A DNA stretch of 10,052 nucleotides from an uncultured Oscillospiraceae bacterium (GTDB lineage: Bacteria > Bacillota > Clostridia > Oscillospirales > Oscillospiraceae), in assembly GCA_934630555.1 (NCBI GenBank), contig CAKTXB010000057.1:1-10052 (forward strand), in the 5' to 3' direction. The notes under the pieces are model-generated. The model ran no database searches. It was not told the origin of the DNA and saw nothing but the letters and a program-made list of their open reading frames with translations. Below, piece by piece: positions 6,898-10,052 of this stretch. Numbering within the stretch: position 1 is the stretch's first letter; the number at the start of each line of letters is the position of its first letter. The position numbers were made by a program, and so were the translations under genes.

Positions 6898-8380
6898 TCC
6901 CTCCTAATGCACATTTCAAAATTTCGTTCTGGGAGTATTCTCCGATCTTGAATTCCCCTTTGATATGTCCGTCGCCCATCACAAGGATCCGGTCGCTCAT
7001 GCCCATGACCTCCGGCAGCTCCGAAGAGATCATGACAATGGCCATGCCCTGTTTGGCAAATTCACACATAAGCGAGTGGATCTCCGCTTTGGCGCCCACA
7101 TCAATGCCGCGCGTCGGTTCGTCCAGAATGAGTACCTTCGGCGTCTGCATCAGCCATTTGCACAAGACCACCTTCTGCTGGTTGCCGCCGGAGAGTTTGC
7201 CCGCCAGCTGCTGCAAGCTGTGCATTTTGACGGACAGCTTCTTGGCGATTTCCTCGCACGCAGCTTCCTCGCGCCGGGCGTTGAGCACAACGCCGTCCTC
7301 AAACTTCTGCAAGTTCGGCAGCGCGATATTCTCGCGGATGGAGCGGCAGAGCGTCAGGCCAAGCTCCTTGCGGTCCTCCGGCACCATGGCGATGCCGGCC
7401 TGGATGGCGTCGATAGGCTTTTTGATCTCCAATGTTTCGCCGTTCAGCACGATCTCGCCCCCGGTATGCGCGTCCAGTCCGAACACGGCCCGCAGCAGCT
7501 CGCTGCGCCCCGCGCCGACCAGACCGTAAAACCCAAGGATCTCGCCCTTGCGCACCGTAAAGCTCGCGTCCTGGAACATCCTGCCGGAGAGATGTTTGAC
7601 CTCCAGCACCGGCTCGCCCAGATCGCAGAACACCTTGGGGAAGATGCTGCTCACCTCGCGGCCCACCATCATCTGAATGATCTCCGCACGCGAAAGGCCC
7701 TCCACCTGCGACGTGCCGATATAGCGCCCATCCCGCAGGACCGTGATCCGGTCGGCGATCTGCGGCAGCTCTTCCAGACGGTGTGTGATGTAAATAATGG
7801 CCACATTCTGTGCCACCAGCTCATGGATCTTGCCAAACAGCAGCTTGATCTCCTCATCCGCCAGCGACGACGTCGGTTCATCCATGACGATGAGCTTTGC
7901 GCCGCCGGAAACAGCTTTCAAGATCTCCACCATCTGCATCTGTGCAATGGACAGCTTTTTCATCAGCGTCCGTGCATCCACGTTCAGGCCGAAGTTTTCC
8001 AGCATCTCCTGCGCCCGCTCGTTCTGCGCTTTCTTGTCCAGCAGAAAACGCGTTCCGCGCACCGGCTCGCGGCCCAGGAACAGGTTGTCCGCCACAGTCA
8101 GATCGCGCACCGGGTTCAGTTCCTGATAGATCATAGCAATGCCCAGCTGCTGTGCGTGGGCCGGGTTGCGAATATGGACTGCCGTGCCGTTCACAAAAAT
8201 TTCGCCGCTGTCCGGCTGGAGCAGGCCATTCAGGATCTTCATCAGCGTTGATTTGCCAGCGCCGTTTTCGCCCACCAGCGCGTGTACTTCGCCAGGCAGC
8301 ACCTCAATGCCGGCGCCGTCCAGTGCGCGCACGCCCGGGAATGACTTGCAGATCCCCTCCATTTTTAATATTTGCGTCAC
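6878..8380 (-). CDS. CUT2-type sugar ABC transporter, twin-domain ATPase (RbsA/MglA-like)
   Basis: This 500-residue cytoplasmic protein powers the importer. Nucleotide-binding domain 1 has Walker A GENGAGKST (37-45), a weakened signature LSIAQMQMVE (143-152) and Walker B LIVMDEPTSS (163-172), followed by an ITHR switch. Domain 2 has the degenerate Walker A GLVGAGRSE (286-294) typical of this subfamily, a canonical signature LSGGNQQK (396-403) and Walker B VLILDEPTRG (416-425). One good and one degenerate ATP site is normal for RbsA/MglA proteins. I place the start at GTG 8380: GGGGAGG lies 8 nt upstream, and the protein begins VTQILKMEGICKSF, matching family N-termini. An in-frame ATG at 8512 would add 44 residues, but that stretch is unlike the family and runs through the operator and terminator-like repeat. 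The gene overlaps the permease gene by 20 bp. Control is probably by the adjacent LacI-family protein. Confidence 0.95.
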   Translation of the reverse strand: MTQILKMEGICKSFPGVRALDGAGIEVLPGEVHALVGENGAGKSTLMKILNGLLQPDSGEIFVNGTAVHIRNPAHAQQLGIAMIYQELNPVRDLTVADNLFLGREPVRGTRFLLDKKAQNERAQEMLENFGLNVDARTLMKKLSIAQMQMVEILKAVSGGAKLIVMDEPTSSLADEEIKLLFGKIHELVAQNVAIIYITHRLEELPQIADRITVLRDGRYIGTSQVEGLSRAEIIQMMVGREVSSIFPKVFCDLGEPVLEVKHLSGRMFQDASFTVRKGEILGFYGLVGAGRSELLRAVFGLDAHTGGEIVLNGETLEIKKPIDAIQAGIAMVPEDRKELGLTLCRSIRENIALPNLQKFEDGVVLNARREEAACEEIAKKLSVKMHSLQQLAGKLSGGNQQKVVLCKWLMQTPKVLILDEPTRGIDVGAKAEIHSLMCEFAKQGMAIVMISSELPEVMGMSDRILVMGDGHIKGEFKIGEYSQNEILKCALGGNESVIK

Positions 8381-8388
8381 AAAATCTG

Positions 8389-8395
8389 CCTCCCC
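8389..8395 (-). promoter_or_regulatory. Ribosome binding site that fixes the ATPase GTG start
   Basis: GGGGAGG on the minus strand sits 8 nt before GTG 8380. No comparable site stands before the upstream in-frame ATG at 8512, so this site decides the start of the ATPase. Confidence 0.75.
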
Positions 8396-8409
8396 AACTA
8401 TATTTTTCT

Positions 8410-8440
8410 TCTGCAAACGTTTTCTGACAACGTTTGCAGA
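8410..8440. promoter_or_regulatory. Double LacI-family operator in front of the importer genes
   Basis: A perfect 12-bp inverted repeat, TCTGCAAACGTT (8410-8421) and AACGTTTGCAGA (8429-8440), is separated by 7 bp. It can also be read as two CG-centred 14-bp operators sharing one base: TGCAAACGTTTTCT (8412-8425) and TGACAACGTTTGCA (8425-8438). LacI/PurR/CcpA-type proteins bind palindromes centred on CpG with AAACGTTT-like cores. The same 12-mer recurs ahead of the repressor gene (9602-9613), which points to the local LacI protein as the binder. CcpA is an alternative, since each 14-mer departs from the cre consensus at two defined positions. The site lies 30 bp before the ATPase start, a position suited to blocking initiation or elongation. 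Confidence 0.8.
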
Positions 8441-8450
8441 TTTTGGAATC

Positions 8451-8527
8451 AAAAAACAATCTGTAAGCTGACTCATATTTTGAAGTCGCTGTGCTCCGCA
8501 TGTGGCTGCCAAGGATTACAGATTGTT
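8451..8527 (-). terminator. Terminator-like inverted repeat after the repressor gene
   Basis: A perfect 12-bp inverted repeat (AACAATCTGTAA at 8455-8466, TTACAGATTGTT at 8516-8527) begins 15 nt after the repressor stop. On the minus strand it is followed at once by T residues (8456-8451). The 49-nt interior is long for a simple terminator but can fold further; for example GACT and AGTC can pair inside it. The stem is AT-rich and so modest in strength. It could end the repressor transcript, partly attenuate read-through into the importer genes, or be the apex of a larger leader fold. I see no strong separate promoter between this element and the ATPase. Confidence 0.5.
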
Positions 8528-8542
8528 ATTGAATTACGGTCC

Positions 8543-9577
8543 TTATGAATTGTGGATAGACACGATACTGCTGCCCTGTTCCAGATATACCTGCATCAAC
8601 CGCTGGGTACTCTGCGGCGTATCGCATTTTTCCGGGTCCAGCAGCTGCAAAAGCAGCCGTCCTGTCTGAATGCCGATCTCCATTTCCGGCTGCCGGATGC
8701 TGGTGATCTTCGGCGTTGCAAGCTCCAGATCGTCATGTACGTCAAAGCCGATGAGGGAAATATCGCGCCCCACCTGCAAGTCAAACTCCCGAATGGCCTG
8801 CAATGCGCCAATGGTCATCATTTCTGATGTTACATACACCGCAGTGAACGGGTGCGCCTCGCGCTCTGTCAGCAGCTGCTTCATGCAGCGGTAGCCGTCG
8901 TCCTTTTTAAAATTGCCGTAGGCGATCAGCGCCGGATCAACTGGAATATCATTCTCTTTCAGTTCCTCCACATACCCGGCCAAACGATCCGCGCCCGTTG
9001 TTTCCTCTACCGAACCAACCAGCACCGCAATGCGCCGGTGGCCGTTTTTTACCAGCTCCTGCACCGCCATGCGGCTGGCCTGCCGGTTGTCCACGATCAC
9101 ATATTTTGTTGTTTCATCCCGATGCTGCGGCAGGTTGTCGATAAAAATGACCGGCTTGTTGTGGCTCACAAAGCGTTCAATGTTCGGTGCCTTCAGGTCG
9201 ACCGTTGCAATGACCAGTGCGTCAACGCGCTTTTGAAACAGGTTGTCCAAATACCGCCGCTCCACCTGCTTGCTCTCGTTGCTGTCCGCCACAATGAGCA
9301 TATACCCTGCTTTGGATACCGTCAGGTCGATGCCCTTGATGATCCGGCTCAAAAACACTTCGCAGATGTCCGGCACGATCACGCCGATCGTCATGCTTTC
9401 CTGCGCCTTCAGCGACCGCGCGATCTCGTTGGGTACATACTGACACTCATCCAGGCACGATAACACCCGTTCCCGCGTCGCGTCCTTCACATACCCCTTG
9501 TTGTTCACCACACGAGATACCGTAGACACCGATATATTCAGCTTTTGTGCAACATCTTTCAGCGTACCAGGCTTCAT
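8543..9577 (-). CDS. LacI-family transcriptional regulator, probable local repressor
   Basis: This 344-residue protein has the full LacI/GalR layout. The N-terminal helix-turn-helix (TLKDVAQKLNISVSTVSRVVN, residues 5-25) is followed by the hinge PNEIARSLK. Leu56 of the hinge sits where the LacI/PurR lever leucine pries open the central CpG of the operator. The sugar-binding core follows (MTIGVIVPDICEVFLSRIIKGID from about 62; VIFIDNLP; NGHRRIAVLVGS; AVYVTSEMMTIGALQAIREF; DISLIGFDVHDDLELATPKITSIRQP). The core resembles the CUT2 binding proteins, so it may sense the imported sugar or a product. The ATG has GGAGGG at 7-nt spacing. The repressor is transcribed in the same direction as the importer and enzymes. 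An AACGTTTGCAGA operator lies 21-36 bp before its start and again before the importer, which suggests autoregulation and control of the operon. CcpA-like global control is less likely, given its position next to one dedicated transporter. Confidence 0.94.
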   Translation of the reverse strand: MKPGTLKDVAQKLNISVSTVSRVVNNKGYVKDATRERVLSCLDECQYVPNEIARSLKAQESMTIGVIVPDICEVFLSRIIKGIDLTVSKAGYMLIVADSNESKQVERRYLDNLFQKRVDALVIATVDLKAPNIERFVSHNKPVIFIDNLPQHRDETTKYVIVDNRQASRMAVQELVKNGHRRIAVLVGSVEETTGADRLAGYVEELKENDIPVDPALIAYGNFKKDDGYRCMKQLLTEREAHPFTAVYVTSEMMTIGALQAIREFDLQVGRDISLIGFDVHDDLELATPKITSIRQPEMEIGIQTGRLLLQLLDPEKCDTPQSTQRLMQVYLEQGSSIVSIHNS

Positions 9578-9597
9578 CCTGCCGCCCTCCGGAGATA

Positions 9598-9613
9598 TGG
9601 TAACGTTTGCAGA
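9598..9613. promoter_or_regulatory. LacI-family operator in the repressor leader
   Basis: TGGTAACGTTTGCA (9598-9611), extended by GA, contains the exact 12-mer AACGTTTGCAGA (9602-9613) found twice ahead of the importer genes. The core is centred on CpG, but the left half-site is degenerate. It lies 21 bp before the repressor ATG and roughly 80-100 nt downstream of the predicted transcription start, so it would act as a roadblock or on a nearer promoter that I could not identify. Confidence 0.65.
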
Positions 9614-9695
9614 ACTGTCCTAAAAGAAAAGCTCTCTCCCGGAGCAGCCGCCCCAGCTGCTGTGTCTGATTTGCGTCACACACATCAGCTGTTCT
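9614..9695 (-). other. Structured 5' leader of the repressor transcript
   Basis: If the promoter at 9702-9730 is used, the leader is about 118 nt long. It can form a hairpin with arms 9656-9665 and 9680-9689 (nine pairs and one mismatch). An alternative hairpin, AGCAGC (9643-9648) with GCTGCT (9656-9661), uses the same bases, so the two exclude each other. A further short stem (GCTC 9631-9634 with GAGC 9642-9645) is followed on the minus strand by TTTTCTTTT (9630-9622). The arrangement resembles an attenuator but the stems are short. No known riboswitch core was recognised. Confidence 0.3.
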
Positions 9696-9701
9696 TTTTA
9701 A

Positions 9702-9730
9702 AGTATATTCCATTTTTCACACAACGTCAA
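9702..9730 (-). promoter_or_regulatory. Sigma-70 (SigA) type promoter for the repressor and possibly the whole locus
   Basis: On the minus strand TTGACG (-35, positions 9730-9725) and TATACT (-10, positions 9707-9702) are separated by exactly 17 bp, and the spacer is AT-rich close to the -10. Each hexamer matches five of six consensus bases. Transcription should begin near 9695 and read toward the repressor gene. It is the only clear promoter I can see in the window for these genes. Confidence 0.7.
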
Positions 9731-9816
9731 TGCGATAAACCCCACAAAAAACGGGGTGAAATTTCGGCAGATCCCACAATGGATTTTTTGTTTGATCGGT
9801 GCGGGGGCTCCGCTTT

Positions 9817-10016
9817 TTCCCCGGTGGCCGCGCCACCGCGACTGTGCCTCCGGCGGATTTGCCATAGTCGGCAGGTGGGCGCTTGCCCACCGTTCTTTCC
9901 TCAGTGTTTGCAACACTGCTCCTGTGCCTCCGGCGGATCTTGCCGAAATCGGCAGGCTAGCGCCCGTCACCGCTTGTTCCTCGGTGTGTGCCACACCGCA
10001 ACCGTGCCTCCGGCGG
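9817..10016. repeat. Tandem degenerate 80-bp repeats with conserved hairpins
   Basis: The anchor GTGCCTCCGGCGG occurs at 9844, 9924 and 10004, exactly 80 bp apart, and TTCC blocks at 9817, 9897 and 9977 keep the same period. Just before each anchor is a 7-bp stem with a 3-nt loop: CGGTGGC/GCCACCG (9822-9838), CAGTGTT/AACACTG (9902-9918) and CGGTGTG/CACACCG (9982-9998). The stems differ in sequence but stay fully paired, which indicates selection on the fold. Copy 1 has a further perfect stem GGTGGGC-GCTT-GCCCACC (9874-9891), decayed in copy 2. The third copy breaks off into another hairpin. It looks like a dispersed intergenic repeat family rather than CRISPR, whose repeats are shorter and do not vary like this. 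Confidence 0.8.
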
Positions 10017-10051
10017 CTGACTTTTTTCTGCCTTGCCAGAAAAAAGTCAGC
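10016..10051. repeat. 15-bp perfect hairpin at the right edge
   Basis: Arms GCTGACTTTTTTCTG (10016-10030) and its exact complement (10037-10051) flank a CCTTGC loop. The A/T-rich middle of each arm gives an imperfect resemblance to a two-way terminator. It directly follows the third GTGCCTCCGGCGG anchor, so it may be the end module of the repeat element or the terminator of a gene beyond the window. Confidence 0.6.
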
Positions 10052-10052
10052 A

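Larger units (their letters stand above)
9731..10052. other. Intergenic region without a gene, upstream of the locus
   Basis: I find no credible coding region in this 322-bp stretch. A short open frame on the minus strand (9994-9698) runs across the repeats and lacks any recognisable protein feature. The region holds a small stem (ACCCC 9739-9743 with GGGGT 9753-9757), the tandem 80-bp repeats and a 15-bp hairpin at the window edge. A fragment like the repeat interior (TTTCGGCAG, near 9762-9770) hints at an older, decayed copy. Confidence 0.6.

Noticed and set aside
1191..8251. Several very long open frames on the plus strand opposite the importer and enzyme genes (for example 1191-2615, 3285-4676, 4825-5862 and 6965-8251)
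   Set aside because: They mirror strongly recognised minus-strand genes, lack family motifs and ribosome sites, and are rich in His, Arg, Ala and Gln as expected from the antisense of GC-rich codons.
8381..8450. Promoter for the importer with TTGTCA as -35 and AAAAAT or TATAGT as -10 on the minus strand
   Set aside because: The spacing is right only for the poor AAAAAT box; TATAGT would be 22 bp away and would start transcription in the ribosome binding site. Too weak to annotate.
8381..8512. 44-residue N-terminal extension of the ATPase from ATG 8512
   Set aside because: It would be encoded by the terminator-like repeat and the operator, has no homology to the family, and the GTG at 8380 has an excellent ribosome binding site.
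9447..9994. Two short minus-strand open frames (9994-9698 and 9713-9447) as possible small proteins
   Set aside because: The first runs across tandem hairpin repeats and the second across the repressor leader and its N-terminus out of frame. Neither has a good ribosome site or a recognisable protein feature.
9817..10052. CRISPR array reading of the 80-bp repeats
   Set aside because: Similarity runs through the whole 80-bp unit rather than alternating identical short repeats with unrelated spacers, and no cas genes are present.

Overview
The window looks like chromosomal DNA from a GC-rich member of the Clostridia, probably an Oscillospiraceae/Ruminococcaceae-type gut bacterium. This is inferred from strong AGGAGG-type ribosome binding sites, a lipoprotein solute-binding protein, LacI-type control and GC-rich codon use; no marker gene fixes the species. 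All seven genes lie on the minus strand and read from right to left as one catabolic locus.

In order of transcription: positions 9731-10052 hold no gene but contain tandem copies of an 80-bp GC-rich hairpin repeat. A good sigma-70-type promoter (9702-9730) follows, then a structured leader with a LacI-type operator, then a LacI-family repressor (9577-8543). After the repressor come a terminator-like inverted repeat and a double operator. Next is a complete CUT2 (RbsABC/MglABC-like) sugar importer: the twin-domain ATPase (8380-6878, GTG start), the permease (6897-5896) and the lipoprotein binding protein (5883-4849). After a strong hairpin without a U-tract come three predicted cytoplasmic enzymes: a GH20/GH67/GH84-like glycoside hydrolase (4682-2580), an M81 (MlrC-type) metallopeptidase homologue (2567-1149) and an M24 creatinase/aminopeptidase-fold protein (from 1094, running off the left edge).

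The working picture is a substrate-inducible operon. The LacI protein probably represses both its own leader and the importer genes, because the same 12-mer, AACGTTTGCAGA, occurs in both places. The importer would bring in a small glycoside or glyco-conjugate, and the enzymes, none with a signal peptide, would take it apart in the cytoplasm. A sugar importer joined to a glycosidase and two peptidase-fold hydrolases, one having lost its usual metal ligands, does not match any standard sugar pathway I recognise. It suggests a sugar linked through an amide or peptide bond to an amino acid or other amine. The substrate is unknown, and no sugar kinase, isomerase or deacetylase is present in the window.
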